Source: Panax quinquefolius (Eukaryota; Streptophyta; Magnoliopsida; Apiales; Araliaceae). From it: a stretch of 64,000 bases of DNA. The notes below the pieces were generated by a model, which did no database searches, had not been told where the DNA came from, and saw only the letters and a program-made list of their open reading frames with translations. Below are positions 11,533-23,200 of the stretch, one piece after another. Position numbers and translations under genes: made by a program. The DNA lies in contig CM035168.1 in NCBI GenBank assembly GCA_020205615.1, forward strand, positions 1,257,830 through 1,321,829, given 5' to 3'. How positions within the stretch are numbered: position 1 is the first letter of the stretch; every line of letters starts with the position of its first letter.

Positions 11533-11748
11533 CTCCATTCTTAAAAGATTGTCGTTTTAGAAAGAAAAAAAAATATTTCAAAATGTTTGTCATTTATAAC
11601 TTTTGAGGTTAATAAATTATTTACTATCCTATATTACCCATACCTTCTCTCATTTTTCCAAGAAATTCTCTCTCTTGTTTTAATAGTTTTCCATTTCCCA
11701 TAAAGGGTGGTGATAGAATTTCAAACAAATTTTAATTGTTAAATGATA
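11533..11748. mobile_element. Stowaway-type MITE A (left piece)
   Basis: Begins CCTCCATTCTTAAAAGATTG and runs to AATTGTTAAATGATA, where MITE B begins. The reverse complement of nearly the whole segment is found at 15366-15562 plus 15873-15895. Part of a nested cluster. Confidence 0.6.
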
Positions 11749-12050
11749 CTCCCTCCATCCCTAATTATTTGACGTTTTAGAAGTGAACACAAGAATTAAG
11801 ATAATGATTGAAAAGCATTAAATATAGTACTCAATTGTCTATAATACTCTTAAATCTTTTGTTGGGATAAGGAGAGTTTTGTTGGAATAAAAAGAGAGGG
11901 AGAGTTTAAAGTATCAAAAAAATAGGTACAGTAATGAGGGGTAATTTTGAAAAAATTGTCATTAATTCTCCTAGATTTGAACAAATGTCAAATAATTAAG
12001 GACAAATGAAAAACTCTAAAACGTCAAATAATTAGGGACGACGGAGGGAG
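11749..12050. mobile_element. Stowaway MITE B, 302 bp, complete
   Basis: Terminal repeats CTCCCTCCATCCCTAATTAT and ATAATTAGGGACGACGGAGGGAG, flanked by TA on both sides (11747-11748 and 12051-12052). These are the Tc1/mariner Stowaway hallmarks. A second copy of the same family is at 15564-15870. Confidence 0.92.
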
Positions 12051-13929
12051 TACTACCTCCGTTCCTAAAATATTATCGCTTAAGATTTTGGCACATGGAT
12101 TAAGAAAGTCATTTAATAGTACTCCTCCATCCCATTATATCTGACGTTCTAGAGTGTTTTTTTTTCCAAAATATTTGACGTTCTACAAAACCAAAACTAT
12201 TTTGCTTATTATTTTCCTTCTTTACCCTTCCTTCTCCACCACCATTAATGCTATTTTCTCTGTTTTCGTGACGCCACCATTAATACTATTTTGCCTATTC
12301 GTGACTAAGTCCAAACCAAACAGAATTAGTTGCAGATTCACGCGAATTGAGATCGGTTGCTGGTAACGCCGATTTAAATCAACCGTAATGACTATCCCGT
12401 GGGTTAAAACCTTCGTTAAAACCTTGGTTAAAACCTTCAGCACGATTATTCCTACTGCACGTGGACTACGAAGTCTTGCTTTACGGTGGATAGTCTTGAT
12501 TTCTCCTCTACATCTACATCTGGAGCCTTAATTTGAACACTATATTCAGTGACCCTCCTTATCTTCCCTTTCAATCTCTCTATCCCGATCAGATCCGGCC
12601 AGATTCAGTCGATAAGAGATGAAGAAGAAGAGTTGGGAGTATGTATGTAGACCGGAGAGGAGAGGAGAAGAATATTAATGACGACCCATCAGTCAGATCC
12701 GGCTGATGAGGAGATGGAGAAGAAGAGTTGGGAAGAAGAGACTAAATGGTCAGATCCGGAAGGATGAGATCAAAATATTAATTAAGGGTAAAATAGTAAA
12801 ATTGTATATATTCTTAATCTGTGTGAAAATATTTAGAATGTCAGATATAATGGGATGGAGGGAGTGTGACGCCCCCAAAATAGGTATACATCACCTATTC
12901 TGAGTCGTCAAATACATGGTACAGAATACAAATACAATCTTTAATATACAACAAGAGTCTTTGTGAGTTTTAATACAAATATTATCTTCTGATAATATCC
13001 ACTCTCGAATAAGTCCTCATTACATTTATTGTCACACCGCTTTATGTAATAGTGAGGACTACTAATACTATCATTTGGACCAATCACTCTGCTCCCTATT
13101 TAGTCCCTTGCCACGTTCTCATTTCTTGAAGAGAATAAAGGTGAAAGAAAGGGTGAGCTCAATTAGCCCAAGAAAAATATTATGACTAAGATAATGCGTA
13201 ATAAATTATCATTAGTCTTCAACATGTTAAACTGATAAAATACAATAGACATCAAGTTTAACTGCAGCGGAACATGCAATCCATTAAAAGAGTCAAGTAG
13301 AGAATAAAATCTACTATCTTTTATGATTTAAAATATTTTCATCACTTTTATTGCTGGGACTCAACTTAATAAATAATCCACATCATCCCTGCACTACGGC
13401 CAAGAATATTCATTAGTTTCACAACCATAATTTATCCATGCACTACAGGCCAAGGATATTTATGTATTCATCAATGGTCATGATCATGCCAACAACTGTC
13501 CATCAATGCACTACGGGCCAATGAGAACTTTTACCACATCATTTGTAACATTACTACTAATGATTATACCGAATAATCTCTCAATCATAATCATACAAAG
13601 TCCATCTATGCACTACAAGCTACAGATGACTTTCAATAAAATATAAACATGAGGATGATGACAATGATATAAGAATTCAATAAAATAAGTTCAAGAATTA
13701 ATTTATCAAGGAACTAATAACGTCCAAATTGTCAACATGATATTTCTTTGTAGAATAAAATTCAAGAATGCTCAGAAGAATATTTTCATAAAAAGATACT
13801 GGATGAAGCGCAAATATCAAGGATATTCCACTAATTTCATGGAGTATAGAAGTCAAAATTTTAACCAACTGAGTTTAATAAAGAATGGAATAACAAAAGA
13901 AATCACCATGCATGCGGTACTTCGTATAG

Positions 13930-14335
13930 ACAGGTTATTTCAACAGAATAATAAATAACGGAACTAGGTCAAGCGTAATACGACCGAAGCGTGATATTCC
14001 AAATGTAATAATAAAGAATAGAATAACAACAGAAATCACCACGTATGCGGTTAGATTGGCATAGATAGGTTATTCCAATGTAATAATAAATAATCGGAAT
14101 CAGTCCCACAGAAAAGCGCATGCATGTGATATTCCAATGTAATAATAAAGACGGAACCAGTCCCACGTAAAATGCATGCATGTGATATTCCAATGTAATA
14201 ATAAAGACGGAACCCGGAACCCACAGATAACGCATGAAACATGATGTTCCAATGTAATAATAACGAATGGAACAACAATGTAAATCACCAAGTATAGGGT
14301 AGATCATGCATACAAGTTATTCCAATGTAATAATG
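13930..14335. repeat. ~70-bp tandem array inside the solo LTR
   Basis: Five or more copies of a unit with ATTCCAATGTAATAATAAAG, then CGGAACCAGTCCCAC and GCATGCATGTGAT. The related + strand LTRs have a diverged version of the same array (TTATTATTCTATTGGAATA, for example 30560-30960). Confidence 0.85.
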
Positions 14336-14618
14336 AAGAATGTAATAATGTAAGTTCTCTTCATGAATATGAAAAAATAATACCCCTTACCGTAAAAAGA
14401 AACTTGATATAGAAGTGGTGAAGTAGCGAAACACACTTTTCTTCTTTCTCTAGAGTTTTAGTGAATTAGTAAAAAATAATGAAGGAATGAGCTTCTATTT
14501 ATAAAAGAATGGACCGATAAGAATTAATTCATGAAAGCATCCAAATTGATTTACTTTTAATCTGATTTGGTTCATATTTAAAGAAAAATCTTTTAAATAA
14601 AATATATTATATATATAT

Positions 14619-14625
<7 letters not shown>

Positions 14626-14654
<29 letters not shown>
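14626..14654. repeat. (TA)n microsatellite
   Basis: Pure TA tract inside the solo LTR. Confidence 0.95.
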
Positions 14655-14655
<1 letters not shown>

Positions 14656-14858
14656 CATGTGTTACAAATCTCACGGGATACACTCCCGTGATCTGATTCT
14701 CCTTCTTGTCCCAATTGTCAACAAAGTTTGCATATATGTATAATATATCATATAACACTAATAATGCTAACTCCCTCCTAACCCTTTTCTCCCACCATCC
14801 GAGACATCCCATTTTCTACCAACATGTGGGCAACACTAGCCCCACTCATGCCCCCACC

Positions 14859-14863
<5 letters not shown>

Positions 14864-14902
<39 letters not shown>
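14864..14902. repeat. (TA)n microsatellite
   Basis: Second pure TA tract inside the solo LTR, absent from the other LTR copies in the window. Confidence 0.95.
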
Positions 14903-14908
<6 letters not shown>

Positions 14909-15365
14909 TATATCCTACCGAATATTTTTATTTTAAAAAAATGGGTAAATGGGGGTCCAACTAATAAGCAAAATTGAGTGACTTCTCACGTAAGATCGAT
15001 AATCAATACCGCAAATGCTTCTTATGCAACCACGCCAGACATCGCATTTCTTTAACACCGGTGTTTCAACAGCTTAACTGTAAAACTTCCGCCGTTATTT
15101 TCATAAAATATTTTTGTCGCTTTCTTAATCCGACAATAATTCCGTTAATAAGGGTCCACTAATGATTGTATTGAATCGCACGGATATTCCCCACAAAAAG
15201 AATATTTTCCGACCAATCGAATATAATCTGACAACTTGCATACTTTGCAAAATTTATAAATATTACCCACAACTATAACATTATATCAATTTCACTCCAT
15301 AATATTCAAAAATGATATTTATAAAAAATTCATCTTTATTCAAAAAATTGGGGTCTTACAGGGAG

Positions 15366-15895
15366 TATCATTTAACAATTAAAATTTATTTGAAATTTCA
15401 TCACTACCCCTTTATGGGAAATTGAAAACTATTAATACAAGGGAGAGAATTTCTTGGAACAATGAGAGAAGGTAGGAGTAATATAGTAAAGTAAATAATT
15501 TATTCTCCTTGAAAGTTGTAAACGACAAACATTTTGGAACAAATTTTTTCTTTTAAAACAATACTCCCTCCGTCCCTATTTAAATGACGTTTTAGAGATG
15601 AGCACAAGCATTAAGATAATGATTGAAAAACATTAAATATAGTACTCAATTGTCTATAATACCCTTAAATCTTTTGTTGGGATAAGAAGAGTTTTGTTGG
15701 GATAAGGAGAGAGAAAGAGAGAAAGAGTTTAAAGTATCAAAAAAGTAGGAAGAATAATGAGGGGTAATTTTGAAAAAATTGTCATTAATTCTCCTAGATT
15801 TGAACAAACGTCAAATAATTAGGGACAAATGAAAAACTCTAAAACGTCATTTAAATAGGGACGGAGGGAGTAATGTTTTAAGAACGGAGGGAGCA
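15366..15895. mobile_element. Inverted copy of MITE A, interrupted by MITE B'
   Basis: 15366-15562 is the reverse complement of 11533-11747 with scattered changes. The element resumes after MITE B' with TTTTAAGAACGGAGGGAG (about 15876-15895). Together with the left copy this makes a large inverted A pair around MITE C. Confidence 0.7.
15564..15870. mobile_element. Stowaway MITE B', 307 bp, complete
   Basis: Ends CTCCCTCCGTCCCTATTTAA and TTAAATAGGGACGGAGGGAG with flanking TA (15562-15563, 15871-15872). The interior is closely similar to MITE B (AGATAATGATTGAAAA-CATTAAATATAGTACTCAATTG) in the same orientation. The better-kept terminal repeats suggest it is the younger copy. Confidence 0.92.
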
Positions 15896-15935
15896 GTATT
15901 AAATGACAATCTTTTAGAAACGATGGTAGTAGTTA

Positions 15936-16319
15936 GTACTAGTATTTTCTTCTCATTTTGATAGTCAAAATACAAAATGGAGTAATTAATCATAGGTTAG
16001 GATGATATAGTGGTAATTGTGTCATTATTTCCCTTAAAATTTATGATTCGATTAGCATTTATAACCAACCAATGATTAGTAACACGCCAAAAAACCACTG
16101 AATTCCAACCCTAACAAACATTGGCTTGCCATCTCTGGTCGGTCAGAACAGAACAGAACATGCCTCCCTGCCTCTACAGTGTGATCGGTGATCCTTGTTC
16201 AAGTGCATCGAACAAAAACATCGTCCCTTCTTCGTGTTCTCTTGAAATTACTTGCTACATTGCTATATATTGACATACATACTGTCGTTCCTTGCTTGCG
16301 TTCTAAGTAAATATGTTTA

Positions 16320-16364
<45 letters not shown>

Positions 16365-17859
16365 CTCTCCAACGAATGGAAAAATAAATTAAGAAATGAT
16401 TCGATGATAGCGATAGTTTTTTTCCATAACTATAAGATAAAAATGTATTTTTATCGCTATAAAGATTTAAAAAATTGTCGCTTATAAATTTGTTCATTCA
16501 GGTTCTATAGCAGACTATATATATAAAAGACAGTTGGTTAATTTATTTATTTTCGAGGACTATTGAACTCCCGCAAACCATTTTATAAATTAGTTGAAAA
16601 TTATTGGCGAAAAATGTGTTGTTAACTTAAAAACAAGTTTATTGAATAGAATCACATATATAGAGATAGCTCCCATCCCATCCCATCCGAAACGAAACGA
16701 AACGAATCCCACTAGCCAGCCCCCCAGTTTACCAACATGCTTTTAAATATTCATTCATTCCTGCCCACTCGTGCTGATTGGTCTGTGAAAGAATTAGCTT
16801 TCACCACTAACCTTCACGAATATAATTACTTGACCTTACTCTATACCTTATAGGTTTATATCCTCCTTTCTAACAATTAAGATACAATGATCAAACCGCT
16901 ATTCAAGCTTAATTTCTGGACAAAATTTAAAATTGGCATGAGATTAACCAAATAACCACGCTGAATCATCATCTAATTCATATTTTTCGGATTTAAGTTA
17001 TGAATTTCCCCAACCCCGCTGCTAAAATGGACACATCCACCACCTTGTTTGGAGGGACACCTTTCAATATTGAAGGTGATGCACCAAAACAAAGATGGAA
17101 AAAAGTGTACAAAGCTGTCGAAAAACATAGCCTTAGCCCGTCCCTAAATCAAGAATGCCCCTCCTCGCAATATCATCCAATTCTGGTCACAAGCATGCCT
17201 TAAATTCTCCAGTTGAAGCTCTAGCTTTCAACTACTCGACTATGATGCTTTAATGGTGATTATCAGCAATATAGTAATTATCAACATACTTGTAACTAGA
17301 CAAAACGGTGATTATCAACAAAATCACATTATATCTATTTACTTGTTACGAGAGATCAGTGATCGTCAACAATTTACTTACAATGAGACAACACTGAGTA
17401 TCAACAATATATGGACATGGGTTCCCCCAGTTTTCTTCTGCAGCCCAGAAGAAATTCACCGTCATCAGAGAGACTCTGACTGCTATAACGGTTGTGACAG
17501 TGGTATGGTGGAGATTATTGACATTCTACAACATTTGCCAACTCAAATGAAACCAAGAAGTAAACTCTCAACTCTGTGTTCAATGGAAAAGACACCACAT
17601 GTTATTGGCACAAATCATGAAACGTTGTAAAACACTAGAACTAAGTGAAGAATCACCAGAACACAAGGAATAGGGGAATTGAACGGCACAAATAAATATT
17701 TCAAATTTTCTTTTTTTAGTGGAACAATAACGTTGATCAAGGTACCTTTTAGATGACAATATGTTTATTGGGAGATACTGTTAGACCACTTAAATCATTA
17801 GAAATTTCCTAACACACAGATGAAGTCTCAAGAAACATCATAAGAGTGACATGTGCTGC
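15936..17859. other. Intergenic, no supported gene
   Basis: Holds a (TA)n tract at 16326-16360 and the 39-bp repeat at 17178-17216. Open frames at 17000-17203 and 17253-17630 show no recognisable family and look like chance or decayed element sequence. Part of it may hold the SCP2 3' flank. Confidence 0.5.
17178..17216. repeat. 39-bp exact dispersed repeat (partner 1985-2023, inverted)
   Basis: Identical over 39 bases to the reverse complement of 1985-2023, 15 kb away. Both copies are inside unassigned sequence and resemblance continues with gaps on one side (TATCA...CAATTCTGG). Confidence 0.85.
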
Positions 17860-18703
17860 TCACATCTTTGAAGGCTTTGGGAATATGTCCGGTGTGAATT
17901 TATTAGCTGCACTCATACTGCCCTTGACCTTCATTACACCCCTGCATTCATGAAAATATGACACAAATTTACTATATAGAGAGAGAGGAAGAATTTGATC
18001 TTTAATAAACTAAATAAACAATAAGATTTTTTAACCAAAATCCAATGCAAAGAACTCACCTCATGAAAGCAATTTGGGGATTCATTTTCCCAGAGGCTAT
18101 TTTGATAAAATCATCATCCTTAAAAGAGAATGTGGCATCAGGCCTCCCACCCTCATACGGCCCTAAAAATTGAACAATTTGTTTACAAGAACATTTAGCA
18201 CAATACAAATTCATATTCTTATGATTGTTTCAATTCTGATCCATCTGGAAACAGTTAAAATTACACAGCAAAAAAGAAATTGAACTCAGTTACACCACAA
18301 AATTTGATTATTTAACTAAGAAAACAGCAAATTTTGCTATAACCAGAAGTAGAGCTGTAATGACACAGGGGGAGGATCAGAAACCCTAACCTTTGGTAAC
18401 CTCTCCTTTTTTGAGATCAACAACATAAATTTCCTCATTGTACCCAATTTTCTGATAAAAAACAAGGTCAAAGCCAAGGGTTATGGTTAGTAACTAATCG
18501 GATCAAGCAAATTAGGCATTCAATACATACATACATATAATAGAAAGAGAGAGAGAGAGAGAGAGAGAGAGTTGGGGCGATTGATAAACGAGGCCGATTT
18601 TGTTGATGATATCCTTACCGGCGTCGGTGGCGAGGTGGAGCTTCATCTGCTCCAAAAGTGCGGCGGACTTGAGGTCAGAGGTGGAGCTGACGCTGCTAGC
18701 CAT
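17860..18703 (-). CDS. SCP2: Sterol carrier protein 2 (SCP2), four exons
   Basis: Exons on the minus strand: 18703-18590, 18451-18391, 18162-18060 and 17941-17860, joined by GT/AG introns in phases 0, 1 and 2. This gives 119 residues, close to the ~123 of plant SCP2. Landmarks: LKSAALLEQMKLHLATDAGK, then KIGL, EEIYVVDLKKGEVTKG, PYEGGRPDATFSFKDDDFIK, ASGKMNPQIAFMRG, KVKGSMSAANKFTPDIFPKPSKM. SCP2 binds and moves sterols and fatty acyl lipids. The C-terminal SKM is a peroxisomal PTS1-type signal (SKL in most relatives). The odd part is the exon 1 end. After KIGLVYQ, where plant homologues continue about N-I-A-P-K, the DNA runs into a CT microsatellite. The only in-phase donor I find (GTTTAT after KIGL) would drop VYQ and about six more residues of a core strand. 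The exon 1 end is therefore uncertain, and the gene may be impaired or use another donor. Confidence 0.85.
18546..18571. repeat. (GA)n microsatellite at the SCP2 exon 1/intron 1 border
   Basis: About 13 GA units (CT on the coding strand), starting 9 bases after the last recognisable SCP2 exon 1 codon (CAA of VYQ). Confidence 0.95.
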
Positions 18704-20217
18704 GGCTGTAATTGTAATAAGGATATGGTGGTAGAATACGCAGTGGGGTGTAAGGAATTACTACTAATGAAAACCAAACGGATGGGGGATTTATGGAGAC
18801 GGAGGAGAGAGAAAGAAAAAAGGTATGGAGGAGTGAGTTGAGTGATAACGGACGGGATGGACACGCAAACCAATTCTCAACGTTGTCCTTTCAAGAGAAA
18901 TTGGCACGAATTTTTATGCAACTAGGCAACCAATTTTGATTCTACCATGAAAGCTTGTCCTCGCGGTCAGTCGCTCAGATTTAATTTATAAAATTTATTT
19001 AATATAAAATAAAATTTTATTGAGAAAAGTTTGAAAAATTTATTAATTTTTAGAATTTTATTATATTTTGAGTTGAACTTGAATCAAATTTTTAATCGAA
19101 CGAATACAAATTAAACTCGAACTGTTTAATTCATTTTACGGCAATACTCCTAGTCCTATATAGTATTATATAAAAATAAGTGTTTTATTTTTATTATTAT
19201 GTTTTTTGGAATTACTAATAAACTACTAACATAATCGTTTATATTTAAAAATTTTGTAAATAAGACTTTATTTCTGTAACGGATAAAGTAGAGCTTAGTT
19301 AGTGTGATGGTGTCCCGTAATTTTGGTAGAGCCTGAACTCTCAAGCACGGCACTGGGGTTTCCTCCCCCTATCCATCATAACATACAAGTAAACCCTGAT
19401 AGAGTATGACCCGGACCGATCCCAAGGCCCACAGCCCTTGTGGCCCATAATCGTATACTCGATACTGTATACGAGTAAAAATCAACGAACTTGTATCGAT
19501 AAGAAAAATTCGAACAGTGAGTGAGTGGCTCATATTTGACTTGTACAAGTGTCTGAATATCAAAATAGATTCGAATTCGACTCGTTTAAGTTTCGAATCT
19601 GAATCTTGCTCGAATTTTTCGAATCGATTCCAAACCGAATTTTAAAGCACTCTAGTTCATTTTAAGCCCTACTAAATTGGACATAATATCTCCAAACTCA
19701 AGTAAACCTGTATTGAAATCATATTCATAAAAATTAAGAAAATCAACTAAAACTTGAGACTAAATGTTTGTTCAACAAGTACCAAAGGGAGACATTAGAT
19801 CTATCATCTCTAGCTATCATTTAGACTTGCCATTAAATCCTCCAAGTACAGCTACTCCATTTTAGTTGCAAATCATTCACCACGTACTGCCATACAGTAC
19901 TAAAAAAAAATCTTGTCATTAGGATGTCAATTAGTATGGAATTACAAGATCCAATTACAAAAAATTCAATGCATATGACTGGCACAAATGAAGCAAGGAT
20001 CCAGAAATACCAGATCTTAAAAGTCAACATTTTTTTAAATACCAACTTTCCCCACTATAACGACCATAAATTGTGTGCCAAGGGCACAACCATATAAAAA
20101 ATGACCCAGATAAATCAGCGGGACTATGATTACATTGATATGAACTCCATTAGCTATGCCAGCAGAATTTCAGATAGGATTCAACTTTACAATGTATTGT
20201 CAACATATAATCTAACT
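18704..20217. other. Intergenic between SCP2 and COQ10
   Basis: Contains the SCP2 5' flank (no clear TATA box seen) and the COQ10 3' flank. Around 19400-19480 there is CGTATACTCGATACTGTATACG, a short palindrome. No gene supported. Confidence 0.5.
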
Positions 20218-23200
20218 TCACGTGCTTTGTTCACAAGTATTTTCCGTAACTGGGACCCCTGGCCCATAAATCAAACGACAACGGTCGTTAAACGAACCTA
20301 CGAGTCGGGTAGCCACTTCCTTAAAGAACATTGTTGCCATCTGCATATAACAGCCATCAATTTAGTTAGGACATTTTAAACTACTCTGCACTTGTAGAAA
20401 GACTTCAATCATAACTCTCTAAACCTTCTGGGACTAGTACATAATGAAGAACAAAATTTTTAGTAAATAAGTAATATTCTCGTACATTGGTAAAAATGAC
20501 GTAACCATGGGTCCTAACCTCATTCTCTCCCTTTCATTCAGCACTAAAATACTACTCCCTCCGTTCCAAATCCTAAAATTCAAAATCAATACAATTTTTT
20601 TAGATTTTAGTCCAAACAAGTATAATTGCTATAAACTAGCAAAAAAATAAGTATTATTCATTGTCGTGTTTGTTGTTTTTAAAACTAAACGAATTCATAT
20701 AAATTTTGAATTTTTAGACTTCGCAAATTTACTTAAAAAAATATCTCTAATTTTGGAACAGAGGTAACAACTTCTTTCTCATTTCTAGAGGACTAACACG
20801 TGCGCACGCACACACACATATTGCTTCTTCTCATCCCATTATTCTGGTTTGTGTCCAAACTTACCCTAATGAATTTCCATTTCACTGTGCAATAGCGGCA
20901 TGTGTCGGACAAATAAAATGCCCACACATACTGTTACAAATAAAGGAAACTGTCAATTAATGTCTCACTCTGCCACCTTATCCTATTGAATTCCATTTAG
21001 TATATTAACAATGACTGTAACAGAAACTCTTTTATGTTACCTATAGGCTCTTCACCATTGTTCTTCTCCCACTAGGAGTTTGCTAAGAATTCTAAACAAT
21101 AGAAACACTTGCACACAGCCCCCAGGTAAAGCACCTTTAGTAACAAGGATGCAGATAGTGTGTAGCACTATCTGAAGTTAGGACCACATCTGAATGATAA
21201 TTTTTAGTTTGCATTGCCTCTTTGTACCCGAAATATAGCTTGTGAGCATATATTCTTGCTCAACAATATTTATATATATATGGGGAATCCATAGCCCGTG
21301 TTGGTTATGGTGCTATTTTAAGCCAACACATCTTCAATTATCTTTCGCGATCATATTGTATCGCAATCTAAAGCTTACTTCAATCTTCCGCTAAATTGTT
21401 TGAAGGTGGACGGTTGGTGATGGCTTAGCTAATAAGACCATAGCCAACGGGCCCATGACATGAATCATAAAATATAAATAAAAATATTTAATATTTTCTG
21501 ATTATGTATACTCCTACCCCCCCAAAAAAAAAAAAAAAAAACCCTATCCTAAAAAATAATATTTTTTTGATTATGTATACACTCCTACCCCTAGCCCCCA
21601 TGCCCCCCCCACCCAAAAAAATATATATATATATATATATATTTACTTATTATGTATACTACTTGTTTTACGCAATCTAAAGCTTACTTCAATCTTCCGC
21701 TAAATTGTTTGAAGGTGGGCCGGTTGGTGATGGCTTAGCTAATAAGACCATAGCCAACGGGCCCATGACATGAATCATAAAATATAAATAAAAAAAAATA
21801 TTTTTTGATTATGTATACACTCCTACCCCCCCCCCACCCCACCCCACCCCACCCCACCCCACACACCCACTTCCATCCCAAAAAAATAATATTTTCTGAT
21901 TATGTATACACGCCTAGCCCCTATTTACCCCAAAAAAAAAAAAATAAAATTTACTGATTATGTATACTCGCTCACTCGCAATCTAAAGCTTACTTCAATC
22001 TTCCGCAATCTAAAGCTTACTTCAATCTTCCGCTAAATTGTTTGAAGGAGGACGGTTGGTGATGGCTTAGCTAATAAGACCATAGCCAACGGGCCCATGA
22101 CATGAATCATAAAATATAAATAATAATAATAATATTTTCTGATTATGTATACACTTCCACCCACCCATTCACCCACCCACTCCCACTCCCAGCCTAAAAA
22201 AATAATATTTTCTGATTATGTATACACTCCTACACCGCACCCCCTCACCCTGCCCACCCCCAACCCCCCTCCCCCGAAAAAAAATTTAATATTTAGTCTT
22301 TGTACTAGTAAGTTTTAAGTTGCCAATAATAATAACAAAAATTACAAGATATTAAGGTCATTTTAAAAAAAGGTTGAAGTTAATTTTGTCTAACAATTTT
22401 TAATCCCAAATGGTAGGGATTATAATATCTGGTAGAACATGATATTAAATAATCCTGCATCTTAAGTTATTTTATAATCCCAGAACTATTAGTCCAAGCT
22501 CAAATTTAAAAACAAACAAGACACTTGGGTTTAATAGTCTATCCGAAGTGTAATCCTTACAAACAAACATAGCCTAAATGAATTAGTATTAGTAATTGTA
22601 TGGTGGAAACTGGAATCTTAATCTTTAATTATAGGCTCCTAGACTAGCTTCTATGAATGATTTTTGGACTTGAATAGAAATAGCCAATTTTAATTCAAAA
22701 GTAAGAAAGAGTATCTTGCATGAAAAAATTAACAAAAATTGTAGTTCCTTATCCAAGTATTATACATCGGAATAGCTACAAGTAAATATAATACCAAACC
22801 CTGTAACCATCCTCAATGGAGCTAATATCCACCTAAAAATGGTTTTCTTAGCAAGACCCGACTTTACCATTTTTACAAGAACATTTTAATATACCAAGTG
22901 CCTCATCCTTCTAATAAATAGTAAAACATAAAATACTACATAAATGCACAACTATTGAAAATCTCACACACCACTACCGATAGCAATATAAAGCTTCATC
23001 TATGAGAAAAAATCTACAATAAATTAACAGAAATACTCACTACTGAGAAATAATCACCCCTAAATTAAATGCCTATTCAATGTTTTCTAGTAAGTCATTA
23101 TGCAAGTGTTTAAAAGCAAGAAAAACGAAATGTAAAACCAAACAGGCAAAGGACATACCTGTCGATAGAATGGTGACTGGAACTTAAAGTCCACCAAGAA

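Larger units (their letters stand above)
12122..15365. mobile_element. Stowaway-like MITE C (743 bp) split by a solo LTR
   Basis: Left end CTCCTCCATCCCATTATATC after a TA. The right end, before the inserted LTR, is GATATAATGGGATGGAGGGAG. The last five bases are duplicated after the LTR and followed by TA. Its 600-base interior is less AT-rich than usual and has short ORFs with no recognisable protein. Confidence 0.8.
12860..15365 (-). mobile_element. Solo LTR of the Ty3/gypsy family, minus orientation
   Basis: The LTR is 12865-15360 (2496 bp), flanked by identical 5-bp duplications GGGAG (12860-12864, 15361-15365). It starts TGTGACGCCCCCAAAATAGG and ends TTGGGGTCTTACA, the reverse complement of the LTR ends at 29209 and 31948. 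On the minus strand there is a TATAAATAG near 14500 with a purine-rich stretch downstream, as in the other copies. It contains a ~70-bp tandem array, two TA microsatellites and the hairpin motifs. No primer site or coding region follows, so it is a solo LTR. Confidence 0.92.

Noticed and set aside
12154..12903. Possible gene in the less AT-rich interior of MITE C
   Set aside because: Only short frames, no homology, and the region is bounded by Stowaway-type termini.
13969..14307. Three overlapping minus-strand frames with repeated YYYIGIS and ITLEYH
   Set aside because: Produced by translation of the 70-bp tandem array.
17253..17630. 125-codon + strand open frame (MVIISNIVIINILVT...)
   Set aside because: No recognisable domain, low-complexity start and a weak, unconvincing resemblance to copia protease (HVIGT). 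Left as unassigned.
18572..18873. Open frames overlapping SCP2 exon 1 on both strands
   Set aside because: They overlap the exon and its leader in other frames; composition follows the microsatellite.
19290..19375. Possible SINE or tRNA-like sequence
   Set aside because: No convincing A and B boxes or tRNA fold could be drawn.
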